From Chitinophaga sp. GbtcB8 (lineage in GTDB: Bacteria > Bacteroidota > Bacteroidia > Chitinophagales > Chitinophagaceae): a stretch of 64,000 nt of DNA. This document shows, one piece after another, positions 7,491 through 16,983 of the stretch (positions are counted from its first letter, which is position 1; every line of letters starts with the position of its first letter). The position numbers and the translations under genes are program-made. The notes beneath the pieces are model-generated. The model made no database searches, was not told the origin of the DNA, and was given only the letters and a program-made list of their open reading frames with translations. The DNA lies in assembly GCF_019091455.1 (NCBI RefSeq), contig NZ_JAGXJN010000016.1:1-64000 (forward strand), read 5' to 3'.

Positions 7491-9926
7491 TTAAAACCGG
7501 TACCCGATCGTCATACGGAAGTTACGGCGGGCTTCTACTATATAGCTGTAATAGCTGGTAACACTATTAGGATTAGCAGCCAGTGAAGCAGCAGTGAGCA
7601 GCTTACGGTTATCTGCCACATTATTTACCAGCAGGGAAACATTGTATTTCCCTTTCTGGTAGCTAAGGCCTGCATCGCCACGGAAGTAGTTGGGAATGTT
7701 AGGCGTTTTGGTAGTGCCTACATAACGGTCTGCCATCCACTGGAAACCACCCATTACGCCAAAGCCGGTGAGCGGGCCTTTACCAATACGGTAATTTACC
7801 CAGCCATTGGTAATATGTGCGTTGGTGTTAGGCGTTACATTGCCGATGGTTGTTTTATCCTCAGCGGTGTTAGGCGCTTCTTTTGAGATCTTGGAATCCG
7901 TATAAGCGTAGTTGATATTTACATTCAGGCCGGAAATGATCTCGCCATTAATATCTACCTCAATACCTTTGGTTACGGTTTCGCCCAATTGTACAGACAC
8001 GCTGTTGCCACGGCTGTCTACCACACCAGGAAGGCTTACCAGTGCATTTTCCCGGTTAATGCGGTAGGCGGTTACAGAAGAGGTCCAGCGGCCGTTGAAC
8101 CATTCTTTCTTCACCCCTGCTTCATAGTCGGTGCCTTTAACAGGTTTAAAGGGGTTCAGGCTGGAATCCAGGCCGGGTACGGCTACAAAGGACTGATCAC
8201 GCATGGCGTATACAGACAAAGACTTATTAATGGAGTAGCTGAGGCCAATACGCGGTGTTACCACATCGTCCTTTATTTCAGCGTTCTTTGTTTTGCCTAC
8301 GGTTTCAGAGTGGGTGTAACGGGCTGCCAGTGACAGGCGCAGCTTATCGCCAAAGAAGGCCAGCTCGTCCTGCACATATACGGAGGTATAATTCACCACC
8401 GTAGCATAAGTAGTGGATCCTGCTCTTGTGCCCACACTTTTTGAACGGTCTATATAAGCAATGGAATCAGCAGGCACGCCGTATTCCGGGTTATACACGT
8501 TAAATACCCTACCGCCAGCCAGGTGAAGCGGGGCAATCCTGCGGAAATCGCCCCAGAACTTTTTGTTGCCCATATCTACGCCAGCCAGTATACGGTGACG
8601 TACGGAACCGGTATATTCCTCACCTGACAATGACATTTGCGCAAAGCGGTTTTCGCCTGCTTCATCGCCAATGCTGTAATAGCGGTACATATCGCCGTTG
8701 GTGTGCATACTGTCGGCCCACACACTGTTGGCCACCATCTGGAAGTTAAAGTACGCTACCTGTGCATGCGCCTCCCATTTATCATTCAGCTTGTGATCCA
8801 CATACAGGTACACGCTGTGATCGCGCAGCTTGCCGGGTTCCAGCGAAGGGTCGCCGTAGAAGAAATCATTACCTATACCTTCATCCAGCAGCTTATTCTT
8901 AGAGAACTGGTAGTTGCCATTGCCCAGGTAACGGGAGGCCTGGTAAGAGTATTCCAGCGTAACGGATGTACGGTCATCTACCAGGTATTTAAAGGATGGG
9001 GCAAACAAATAACGGTTGCTGTAATTATACTTTGTGTAAAAATCTTTCTGCTGCCCGGCTACGTTCAGGCGGTACAGTAGCTTACCATCTTTGCTCAGCT
9101 TACCGTCAAAGTCCAGCGCAGCGCGGTAAGTGCTGAAGCTGCCCATGCTGATGTTGGCGGAGCCTTTGGTAATACCGGTAGGCTTTTTAGTTACCACGTT
9201 GTAAAACCCACCGGGTTCGCCATTGGCCAGCATAAAACCGGCAGGGCCTTTTACAAATTCAATGCGCTCTATCATGGCCGCATCTTCTGCGGTAGGACCC
9301 CAGCTGGCTTCAATGTTCATACCATTGCGGAAAGCAGGGATCTTGGAACCGCGCATACGGATCTGCGCATACTGGTTGTCCCAGTGGCCTACGCGGGATG
9401 CGCCGCTGATGTTGCGGGTAATACCATCTACAATGTCAAACGACTGCTGATCGGCAATGAGGCTGGCAGAGATCACCTGTATATTCTGCGGTACTTCCAG
9501 CAGCGGCGATTTCAGGCGCAGGGAGCCGGAAAGGCTGTCTGTTTTATATTTATTGTGGGTGCCGTTGATGATCACTTCCTGCAGCTGTTTATTGGTAGCT
9601 TCCAGCTGTATGGTCACATTTGCGATCTGGTCCTGTACCACCTCTACTTCCTGTGAAACGGTTTTATAGCCCATCAGCATTACCTGCAGGGTATAATGGC
9701 CAGGATGCATTCTCTTAAATACAAACCCGCCTTGTTCATTGGTAAGGGTGCCCCTGTTCTTTTCTTTGATCTGTACAGCTACAAAGGCCGCTGGTGTTCC
9801 ATCATTCGTGATCACTTTACCCTTAATGGCGGCAAGTGGTTCTTCTGTAGCAAAGGCCGGTGCAGCAATGAGTAGAGCGCACAGAAAGCCTGTCAGTCTT
9901 GTGAATCTGTTAAATAGTATATGCAT
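7491..9926 (-). CDS. TonB-dependent siderophore receptor
   Basis: This 811-residue outer-membrane receptor imports ferric siderophores using energy from TonB. A signal peptide (about residues 1-26, ending AAPAFA) is followed by a carboxypeptidase-regulatory-like domain (about 33-110, IKGKVITNDGTPAAFVAVQIK), a plug with the siderophore-receptor pattern (SPLLEVPQNIQVISASLI, then IERIEFVKGPAGFML), and a beta-barrel ending in the terminal aromatic FRMTIGYRF. There is no STN signalling domain, so it is unlikely to be the sensor for the FecR protein encoded divergently. It has its own terminator and stands as a single gene. The siderophore cannot be named. Confidence 0.93.
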   Translation of the reverse strand: MHILFNRFTRLTGFLCALLIAAPAFATEEPLAAIKGKVITNDGTPAAFVAVQIKEKNRGTLTNEQGGFVFKRMHPGHYTLQVMLMGYKTVSQEVEVVQDQIANVTIQLEATNKQLQEVIINGTHNKYKTDSLSGSLRLKSPLLEVPQNIQVISASLIADQQSFDIVDGITRNISGASRVGHWDNQYAQIRMRGSKIPAFRNGMNIEASWGPTAEDAAMIERIEFVKGPAGFMLANGEPGGFYNVVTKKPTGITKGSANISMGSFSTYRAALDFDGKLSKDGKLLYRLNVAGQQKDFYTKYNYSNRYLFAPSFKYLVDDRTSVTLEYSYQASRYLGNGNYQFSKNKLLDEGIGNDFFYGDPSLEPGKLRDHSVYLYVDHKLNDKWEAHAQVAYFNFQMVANSVWADSMHTNGDMYRYYSIGDEAGENRFAQMSLSGEEYTGSVRHRILAGVDMGNKKFWGDFRRIAPLHLAGGRVFNVYNPEYGVPADSIAYIDRSKSVGTRAGSTTYATVVNYTSVYVQDELAFFGDKLRLSLAARYTHSETVGKTKNAEIKDDVVTPRIGLSYSINKSLSVYAMRDQSFVAVPGLDSSLNPFKPVKGTDYEAGVKKEWFNGRWTSSVTAYRINRENALVSLPGVVDSRGNSVSVQLGETVTKGIEVDINGEIISGLNVNINYAYTDSKISKEAPNTAEDKTTIGNVTPNTNAHITNGWVNYRIGKGPLTGFGVMGGFQWMADRYVGTTKTPNIPNYFRGDAGLSYQKGKYNVSLLVNNVADNRKLLTAASLAANPNSVTSYYSYIVEARRNFRMTIGYRF

Positions 9927-9958
9927 AAAGGTTAATTATCGGACATGCAATGCGGTTG

Positions 9959-9966
9959 CAAAGGTA
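9959..9966 (-). promoter_or_regulatory. putative -7 element of the siderophore receptor promoter
   Basis: On the minus strand this reads TACCTTTG, a perfect match to the Bacteroidota -7 consensus TAnnTTTG, 32 bases upstream of the receptor ATG. No good -33 TTG was found at the right spacing, so the site may depend on an activator. I see no Fur box with confidence. Confidence 0.35.
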
Positions 9967-10100
9967 TAGGCTCACCAGGGGGCTGATTTATGTAATCGGG
10001 AAATTGGTTTACGCAATACGGAATAGTTGCGGCGGGCTTAATGGGAAATATTTTTCATTTCTCTTTTTTAAGCAGGGGAAATTGCCTAAAATTGGAGGGG

Positions 10101-10697
10101 ATGCCTGTAATGACCACGGACCAAGACCTGTTAAAAAAGCTGAAAGAAGGAGATGAACCGGCTTTCAGAGAGCTGTATGCGCGGCATAACAGGCAGGTGC
10201 TGGCCTTTGCGTACCACATGACCCATTCCGCCATTGATGCGGAAGACATTTTACAGGAAACCTTTTTGCGGTTATGGACCGGGCGGGAGCAGCTGCCGGA
10301 TATTATACATGTGGGCAACTACCTGTTCACCATTGCCAAAAACAAAACCCTGGATCATTTACGCAAAGTATCCCTGCAGCAAAAGCTTATAGACCAGGTG
10401 TGGGCTAACCTCTCTGAAACTACCAACGACCTGGAGCTGCAGCTGGAAGCCAGGGAAAGCAAAAACCTTATTCAGCAGGCAGTTGCACAGCTATCGCCCC
10501 AGAAACAAACCATTTTTCAGCTAAGCCGGCAGCAGGGCCTGAACCATGATGAAATAGCCGCACAGCTGCGCCTTTCCAAAAGCCGGGTAAAGAACCTGCT
10601 GGTAGAAACCCTGAAATATATCCGTACCTACCTTTCCCAACACGCTGTATTAGCCGCCCTCCTGTTCCAGGTAGCCTGTAAATACCTGATTCCCTGA
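10101..10697 (+). CDS. ECF RNA polymerase sigma factor (FecI-like)
   Basis: This sigma factor of about 198 residues directs RNA polymerase to target promoters when released by its anti-sigma partner. Region 2 is seen in LYARHNRQVLAFAYHMTH and DAEDILQETFLRLW, and the region 4 helix-turn-helix in LNHDEIAAQLRLSKSRVKNLL. It belongs to the expanded group found with SusC/SusD loci in Bacteroidota. A GGAGGGG run lies just before the ATG at 10101, and a second ATG at 10110 fits that spacing better; the frame extends upstream to 10041 but without family character. The FecR gene follows on the same strand, then SusC. Confidence 0.92.
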   Translation: MPVMTTDQDLLKKLKEGDEPAFRELYARHNRQVLAFAYHMTHSAIDAEDILQETFLRLWTGREQLPDIIHVGNYLFTIAKNKTLDHLRKVSLQQKLIDQVWANLSETTNDLELQLEARESKNLIQQAVAQLSPQKQTIFQLSRQQGLNHDEIAAQLRLSKSRVKNLLVETLKYIRTYLSQHAVLAALLFQVACKYLIP

Positions 10698-10770
10698 CAA
10701 TTAATTTTTTTTTAGTTTTCGCGGTCCTTTGTGTTTCCCCAACCGTCTTTATTAGTATAAGCTATTCCAT

Positions 10771-11925
10771 ATGCCGCAAGAAACGTCCCGGATAACATAC
10801 CTGTTGCAACGTTATATCAGCAAAACCTGCACGCGTCAGGAGCTGGAAGAACTGCTGGCATACATTGCGGCTCACCCGGATGATGCGGCCCTGCAGCATT
10901 TTATGGAAACGGCCTACCGGGGGTTGCCGGCAGATGCAGCCTTACCGGAAGTAGACCTGGATCATGTGTACCATAATATTATTAGCCCCGCCCCTGCCAA
11001 ACGTATATTCCCTATCCGTTATGCGGCGGCAGCGGCCATTATTGCCGGCGCCATAACGCTGGCTTTACTGTGGCGCAGCCCGGGCCCTTCCACACAAACC
11101 AATATTCCCATAGCACAACAAACCATTAATAATATAACGCCCGGCGCCAACAAAGCGGTACTTACCCTGGCGGATGGCACCACCATTACGCTGGACAGCA
11201 GCGGGCGACAGGTGATCAGCGGCAATACCCATATTACGCAGCAGAACGGCCAGCTGGTGTACGGCGCTAACGGAACAGATAACAGACTACAATATCATAC
11301 CTTATCCACACCACGGGGAGGGCAATTTAAGCTCACCTTACCGGACGGCACCAAAGTATGGCTGAATTCCGCGTCATCATTGCGCTATCCTACAGCATTT
11401 ACAGGGAAGAACAGAATAGTGGAGCTGCAGGGGCAGGGCTATTTTGAAGTAGCACAGCAGGCCAACCAGCCTTTTAAAGTAATGGTAAATTCCATGGAAG
11501 TACAGGTGCTGGGCACCAGCTTTGACGTTATGGCCTATGGCGATGAAGCCACTGTGAACACCACACTGGTGGCAGGTTCTGTACAGGTGAAAGAAGGTAA
11601 TGCCCTCCGGTTGCTGTTACCCGGCCAGCAGGCAGTACTGGATCATGAGAACCATGCACTGACCGTGCAGGCAGCAGATGTGCAGAAGATCATTGCCTGG
11701 AAGAACGGCCTGTTTGTGTTCAACAACATGACGCTGGCCGCCATTTTACGGGAAGTAGCGCGCTGGTACGATGTGGACATCGTATATACTGTAACACCCA
11801 GCGCAGAGCTGTATGGCGGCGGTATATCCCGCAACCTGCAGCTGGGCGGTGTGCTGAACCTGCTGGAAGCCAGCGGCTTTAATCATTTTAAGGTAGAAGG
11901 CAGGAAAATAATAGTGCTGCCTTAA
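10771..11925 (+). CDS. FecR-family anti-sigma factor
   Basis: This 384-residue inner-membrane protein holds the sigma factor inactive and receives a signal from an outer-membrane receptor. The N-terminal cytoplasmic part (residues 1-80) precedes one membrane segment (about 83-101, YAAAAAIIAGAITLALLW). The periplasmic FecR domain runs from about residue 175 (LSTPRGGQFKLTLPDGTKVWL) to 280, and a DUF4974 domain closes the protein (FNNMTLAAILREVARWYDVDI). The layout matches FecR proteins of SusC/SusD loci. It lies 73 bases after the sigma gene and upstream of an STN-bearing SusC, the expected signalling partner. Confidence 0.93.
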   Translation: MPQETSRITYLLQRYISKTCTRQELEELLAYIAAHPDDAALQHFMETAYRGLPADAALPEVDLDHVYHNIISPAPAKRIFPIRYAAAAAIIAGAITLALLWRSPGPSTQTNIPIAQQTINNITPGANKAVLTLADGTTITLDSSGRQVISGNTHITQQNGQLVYGANGTDNRLQYHTLSTPRGGQFKLTLPDGTKVWLNSASSLRYPTAFTGKNRIVELQGQGYFEVAQQANQPFKVMVNSMEVQVLGTSFDVMAYGDEATVNTTLVAGSVQVKEGNALRLLLPGQQAVLDHENHALTVQAADVQKIIAWKNGLFVFNNMTLAAILREVARWYDVDIVYTVTPSAELYGGGISRNLQLGGVLNLLEASGFNHFKVEGRKIIVLP

Positions 11926-11980
11926 CCAGCTATAAGACAAAAGAAAGGGGGAATCAACCAACAACCAAGATCAGAAAAAA

Positions 11981-12007
11981 CCGGCTCCGACTGCCATCGG
12001 AAACCGG
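11981..12007 (+). promoter_or_regulatory. nested hairpin in the leader of the SusC gene
   Basis: CCGG (11981-11984) pairs with CCGG (12004-12007), and inside it CCGA pairs with TCGG. It lies in the 145-base gap between FecR and SusC. It has no T run, so it is more likely an RNA structure or protein site than a terminator. Weak evidence only. Confidence 0.25.
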
Positions 12008-12070
12008 TCATACATCTGGTATGCTGAATAATCGCTGAGAGATCAATCATTTACCAAACATCACAAAAGT

Positions 12071-15000
12071 ATGCAATTCACGTGTAATGCATTGGCCCGC
12101 TATTGCCGCGGGCTGTCAACCAAAATTTCCCGTATAGACCGGGACCTAAAAAGACAAATCATTATGCAGCTCAAAGGGACCGCATTTCTTCTCCTGATCA
12201 CCTGCCTGCATGTAAGCGCCGCCGTTTACTCTCAAAAGGTGACCCTGTCTGTGAAGAACATGTCTTTGCAAAAAGTTTTTTCGGAAGTAATTACACAAAC
12301 AGGGGTATCCATTGTGTATTCCGAAAAGGTGTTATCGGGCACACAACCGGTGTCTATTAATGTAAAAGAGGCCACAGTGCAGGAGGTGCTGGAACAATGC
12401 CTGAAACACCAGCAGCTTACCTACTCGCTGGAAGGCAACAGCTTTGTGATCAAACGCACGCCGGAAAGTAAGCCGCCGCCGCTGGCCGCAGATACCCTTA
12501 TTAACATAAGCGGCACCATTACCGGCACCGGCAATGTGCCGCTGCCCGGCGCTACCATTATGGTAAAGGGCACTTCCAAAGGCACGCAAACCAATGAGCA
12601 CGGCCAGTTTCAGCTGGGCAGCGTACCGTCAGACGGCATGCTGGTGATCAGCAATATTGGTTACGTAACCCGCGAAACAGGCATCCCTTCCAGCAAAACG
12701 CTGGCACTGTCGCTGGTGGAAGATACCAGAAACTTTAACGAAGTAGTGGTGGTAGGCTACAGCGATAAAAAGAAAGGGGAGCTTACCAGCGCCGTAAGTG
12801 TGGTATCTGCAGAAAAGCTGAAAGATGTGACCACCAACGATGTAGGCTCTATGCTGCAGGGCAAGGTACCCGGCCTGCAGGTGATCAATGCCTCCGGTGT
12901 GCCGGGCAGCCAGGCTGAGATCCGCCTCCGCGGCGTATCGTCCGTAAATGCTTCACAAAGTCCTTTATATGTGGTAGATGGTATTATTGGCGGCAACTTT
13001 GACCCCAATGATGTGGAGAACATTACGGTGCTGAAAGATGCCGGCGCTACTGCCATGTATGGCTCACAGGCCAATGCAGGCGTGATCATTGTGACCACTA
13101 AAAAAGGCCGCATCGGTAAAACGCGCTTTGAGGCAAAAGTAACCACAGGCATCCGCAAACCGGATTTCGGTAAAATGACCATGATGAACGGCAGCCAGCT
13201 GTATGAGCATCACAAAGAATTTTACCGCGACTATATTCCCGGCACAACAGATAACTCTTATAAGATAGACCTGCTGAAGTTTTATGATGAGCGCCCGCGT
13301 ACGCTGCGCGACCAGAACTACAGCTGGCTTAACACCATGTTCAAAACCGCGCCGTTGGAGAATGTGTTCATCTCCGCCAGCGGCAGCTCAGAAAAGAGCG
13401 AGTACTACACCAGTATTTCCTATTATAATGAAAAAGGTACTTTCCTGAACACCAATTTCCAGCGCATTAATATCCGCGGCAACTCCACCCACCATTTTTC
13501 AAAGAGTGTGGATGTGACCAATAACATTAACCTCAGCGCTGCTACAGGCAAAAGCTTTAACTATGATGATGTGTTCTATGCTTACCTGAACATGCCCTGG
13601 GATAATCCCTATGACGCTAACGGGCAGCCGGTGTATGTGGATGGTAACTCTACCTTTAAATGGTGGTCAAGGGATAAGGTGAATCCTATCCACACCATCC
13701 AGAACTCTAACCATCCCTACAAAAGCTTTAACGCCAACTATGACCTGAACCTGAATATACAGATCACGGACTGGTTATCTTTTTCCAGCAACAACCGCGG
13801 CGCGGTGAACTATGATAAGGCTACCGATTACTACTCCCCTGTGGTTGCAGGCCAGTATAACGGCACCGGCTATCTGAATGAATTAGGCACGCTTAATTAC
13901 GGTGTAATATCCAATGACCTGCTGAAATTCAAGTTCCGCATGGGCGATCATTCCATCAGCGGCCTGGCAGGCATTGCCATTGAGAACAGCAAAACAGAAG
14001 TGGTAGGCGCATCCGGTAAAGGTTTGCCGGAAGGCTTAAAGGTGCTGAACGTAGTATCCAACACGCAGATCGTGAACGGGTTTAACGACCAGGCCATCCT
14101 GCAATCACTGATCTCACAGGTGAGCTATGGTTATAAGGAAAAATACTTTCTGACCGGTTCTTACCGTGTGGATGGCTCTACCAACTTCCCGAAATCAAAA
14201 CGTTACGGCTCATTCCCCGCTATATCCGCTGCATGGCTGCTTAGCAATGAACCTTTCCTGCAAACAGCTACCTTCATTGATAACCTGAAGCTGCGCGCCA
14301 GCTATGGCGTAACCGGTACGCAGGACATTGGCTCAAGCCGCTACCTGGGCCTGTATGCGCTTAACAGCCAGTATAACGGCGGTACTGCCGCTACGCCCCT
14401 GCAGCTGCCCAGCCCTAACCTGACCTGGGAAAGCAAGCACCAGCTGAATGCCGGTGTGGATATAGGCCTGTTCAAACGCCTGAACCTGACAGTGGATGTA
14501 TATAATAACATTACCAAAAACCTGCTGCTGCAGGTATCCCAGCCCCTCTCCATTGGTTTTGAGCAACGCTGGGAAAACTCCGGCGAAATTGTGAACAAAG
14601 GCATAGAGCTGGGCTTAAGCAGCGTAAATATTAAAACCCGCGACTTTGAGTGGAACACGGACTTTAACATCAGCTTCAACTCCAACAAGCTGCAAAAGCT
14701 GCCCAGCGATATTACACGTACACAACCTACCTGGAGCATTTCACAGATCTACCGTAACGGCGGTAACCTGTATGAGTTTTACATGCCCAAATGGTTAGGC
14801 GTAAATGCACAAACCGGCGCGCCGCAATGGGAAGTGATACACCGGGATGCTGATGGGAAGGAAACCTCCCGCGAAGCTACCTCCGACTATGCCAGCGCCA
14901 CTTACCAGGAAGTAGGATCTGCCCTGCCTAAGTTCCAGGGCGGCATTAACTCCCAGTGGAAGTACCGGAACATTGCGCTGAGCGTAAATGCCTATTTCCT

Positions 15001-15433
15001 TTCCGGTAATAAGGTGTTCAGCAATGCGCTGCGTTTTGTTATGAATGATGGTATTGAGCCTTATTACAACCAGATAGTATTGCCGGATGGTTACAGCACC
15101 TGGACCAAACCCGGGGATAATGCTACGGAGCCCAGCCCGCAGAATAATGCGAATGCAACAGAAACCTCTACCCGTTACCTGAAAGACGGCAGCTTCTTTG
15201 CCATCCGTAACATATCACTGTCTTACACGCTGCCTAAAATATGGACCAGCCCTCTGAAGCTGGATGATGTAACCCTTTCCCTGACTGCGGATAACGTATA
15301 TACGTTCACGAAGTTCCTGGGGCAGGATCCATCCACCACCATTGCAACGGGCAGCTATGTAATGCCCGGCGTGTCTGACTTCAAGTATCCCAATAATCGC
15401 CAGTACCTGTTAAATATTAACATCCGGTTCTAG
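12071..15433 (+). CDS. SusC/RagA-family TonB-linked outer-membrane transporter with STN domain
   Basis: This 1120-residue protein forms the TonB-driven outer-membrane pore of a glycan uptake complex. After the signal peptide (LLLITCLHVSAAVYSQ) comes an STN domain (about residues 57-125, KNMSLQKVFSEVITQTG) that passes a signal to FecR, then a carboxypeptidase-like domain (about 146-232), the plug with the SusC hallmark (VVVGYSDKKKGELTSAV, SPLYVVDGI, TAMYGSQANAGVIIVTTKKG) and a long barrel ending NINIRF. The start at 12071 gives a long lead before the signal peptide, as in many relatives; an internal ATG at 12164 (MQLKGTAF) is the alternative. It follows sigma and FecR genes and precedes SusD by 17 bases. 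Confidence 0.95.
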   Translation: MQFTCNALARYCRGLSTKISRIDRDLKRQIIMQLKGTAFLLLITCLHVSAAVYSQKVTLSVKNMSLQKVFSEVITQTGVSIVYSEKVLSGTQPVSINVKEATVQEVLEQCLKHQQLTYSLEGNSFVIKRTPESKPPPLAADTLINISGTITGTGNVPLPGATIMVKGTSKGTQTNEHGQFQLGSVPSDGMLVISNIGYVTRETGIPSSKTLALSLVEDTRNFNEVVVVGYSDKKKGELTSAVSVVSAEKLKDVTTNDVGSMLQGKVPGLQVINASGVPGSQAEIRLRGVSSVNASQSPLYVVDGIIGGNFDPNDVENITVLKDAGATAMYGSQANAGVIIVTTKKGRIGKTRFEAKVTTGIRKPDFGKMTMMNGSQLYEHHKEFYRDYIPGTTDNSYKIDLLKFYDERPRTLRDQNYSWLNTMFKTAPLENVFISASGSSEKSEYYTSISYYNEKGTFLNTNFQRINIRGNSTHHFSKSVDVTNNINLSAATGKSFNYDDVFYAYLNMPWDNPYDANGQPVYVDGNSTFKWWSRDKVNPIHTIQNSNHPYKSFNANYDLNLNIQITDWLSFSSNNRGAVNYDKATDYYSPVVAGQYNGTGYLNELGTLNYGVISNDLLKFKFRMGDHSISGLAGIAIENSKTEVVGASGKGLPEGLKVLNVVSNTQIVNGFNDQAILQSLISQVSYGYKEKYFLTGSYRVDGSTNFPKSKRYGSFPAISAAWLLSNEPFLQTATFIDNLKLRASYGVTGTQDIGSSRYLGLYALNSQYNGGTAATPLQLPSPNLTWESKHQLNAGVDIGLFKRLNLTVDVYNNITKNLLLQVSQPLSIGFEQRWENSGEIVNKGIELGLSSVNIKTRDFEWNTDFNISFNSNKLQKLPSDITRTQPTWSISQIYRNGGNLYEFYMPKWLGVNAQTGAPQWEVIHRDADGKETSREATSDYASATYQEVGSALPKFQGGINSQWKYRNIALSVNAYFLSGNKVFSNALRFVMNDGIEPYYNQIVLPDGYSTWTKPGDNATEPSPQNNANATETSTRYLKDGSFFAIRNISLSYTLPKIWTSPLKLDDVTLSLTADNVYTFTKFLGQDPSTTIATGSYVMPGVSDFKYPNNRQYLLNINIRF

Positions 15434-15450
15434 GAAAAAAATTTAAGATC

Positions 15451-16965
15451 ATGCGTACAAAATTCATACTCCTTATATTAGGTTTGCCGCTGCTGATAGC
15501 CGGCTGTCTGAAGGATGTAAATCCAAGCGATGCATTGAACACCGGCTCACTTACCGCTACCAAAGCAGGTTTGCAGCAGGCGGTGAACGGCGCTTACGCA
15601 TTATTCAAAGATCATACAGAGTTCAATGGTACTACAGACCTTAACAACATGTACCTGCGCCAGTATTTTCAGCTGAGCGACTTTGCCTCTGACGATATTG
15701 TGTGCGCGCAAACCACTACGGATCCTTTGTACTACAGCTTTTCACTGGACCATACGCCTACGCAGACCAATAGCCGTTATTTCTGGTATATTTCCTACAA
15801 GATCATTAACGATGCCAACACGGTAATAGAATCTGCAGAAAAGATCGCTAACCCGGATGAAGGCATTAAACAGCTGATAGGCGAATGTTATTTCCTGCGT
15901 GCATTCTGCCACTTTAACCTGGTACGTTTGTTTGCAAGGCCTTATACGCAGAACCCTTCCGGCCAGGGTATTATCCTCCGCACCTCTACCAGCGATGAAG
16001 CATTAAAGGCGCGCGCAACGGTTGCAGAAGTATACGATGCAATAGTATCCGATGCCGCAAAAGGCGCAGAGCTAATGAACCAGCCGCGCGGCGTACAGTT
16101 CGGCTCCAAAGAAGCTGCCTGGGCGCTGTTATCAAGAGCGTACCTGTACAAAGAGAATAATGACAGCACTGCTTTTTATGCAGACAAGGTGATAAGCTCC
16201 AACCGCTTTTCTTTGGAAACAGCAGCCACTTTCCCACAGCTGTTTGCTAATGCCATGGCGGGCAGGGAAACCATTTTCTGCGCTGCCTTTACGAAGGTGG
16301 ATGATTACGGTAAAGGAGGCTCTATTGCTTCCATGATCTATTCTGACGGTAACTCCGGCTGGGGCGAGGAATATGCCTCCCAATCCCTGCGCGATACCAT
16401 GGCAGAACATCCTGAAGATGTACGCTGGTCTTATATAGTACCGGCCAAGAATCCGGATGGCAGTATGCAAAAGAAGAATGGCATTGAAACCTATTACATC
16501 AGTAAGTTCTCTTTCCAGGAGGGCAGCCCTACGCTTAGCTCTCCCATCCTCTTCCGCCTGGCGGAAATGTACCTGAACAAGGCGGAAGCAGCTGCTAAAA
16601 AAGGTAATACTGCAGAAGCGCTGGATAACCTGGACATGATCCGCAAGAACCGCGGTTTGCAGAATGCGTTATACAACAAAGTGCTGCCTTCTGGCAAAAC
16701 CGCGCTGGATGTGGTATTGAAGGAACGGCGTATAGAGCTGGCCTTTGAAGGGCACCGCAACTTTGATGTGTACCGTAATAAACGGAACATGAACCGCACC
16801 TACTGGGGTTACCATCTGCCCGGTTTAAAAGAATCTGACATAAACCTGGCGGCAGCACCGGCTGGTTATGCCAATATGATCGTTAAACCGGACGCTAACC
16901 GCATTATATATTTTATACCGATCGATGAGGTACAGACCAACAAGCTATGCCAGCAAAATCCTTAA
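15451..16965 (+). CDS. RagB/SusD-family glycan-binding lipoprotein
   Basis: This 504-residue surface lipoprotein forms the lid over the SusC pore and captures glycan. The lipobox is seen in LPLLIAGCLKD with lipidated Cys at residue 19. The helical repeat core shows the SusD pattern (AEKIANPDEGIKQLIGECYFLRAFCHFNLVRLF) and the C-terminal signature of the family (LFRLAEMYLNKAEAAAKKGN, then KERRIELAFEGHRNFDVYRNK). Length is normal. It is translated from the same operon as SusC. The glycan is not readable from sequence, but the downstream GH109-like enzyme suggests GalNAc-bearing material. Confidence 0.95.
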   Translation: MRTKFILLILGLPLLIAGCLKDVNPSDALNTGSLTATKAGLQQAVNGAYALFKDHTEFNGTTDLNNMYLRQYFQLSDFASDDIVCAQTTTDPLYYSFSLDHTPTQTNSRYFWYISYKIINDANTVIESAEKIANPDEGIKQLIGECYFLRAFCHFNLVRLFARPYTQNPSGQGIILRTSTSDEALKARATVAEVYDAIVSDAAKGAELMNQPRGVQFGSKEAAWALLSRAYLYKENNDSTAFYADKVISSNRFSLETAATFPQLFANAMAGRETIFCAAFTKVDDYGKGGSIASMIYSDGNSGWGEEYASQSLRDTMAEHPEDVRWSYIVPAKNPDGSMQKKNGIETYYISKFSFQEGSPTLSSPILFRLAEMYLNKAEAAAKKGNTAEALDNLDMIRKNRGLQNALYNKVLPSGKTALDVVLKERRIELAFEGHRNFDVYRNKRNMNRTYWGYHLPGLKESDINLAAAPAGYANMIVKPDANRIIYFIPIDEVQTNKLCQQNP

Positions 16966-16983
16966 TCATTAATCCGTATTATT

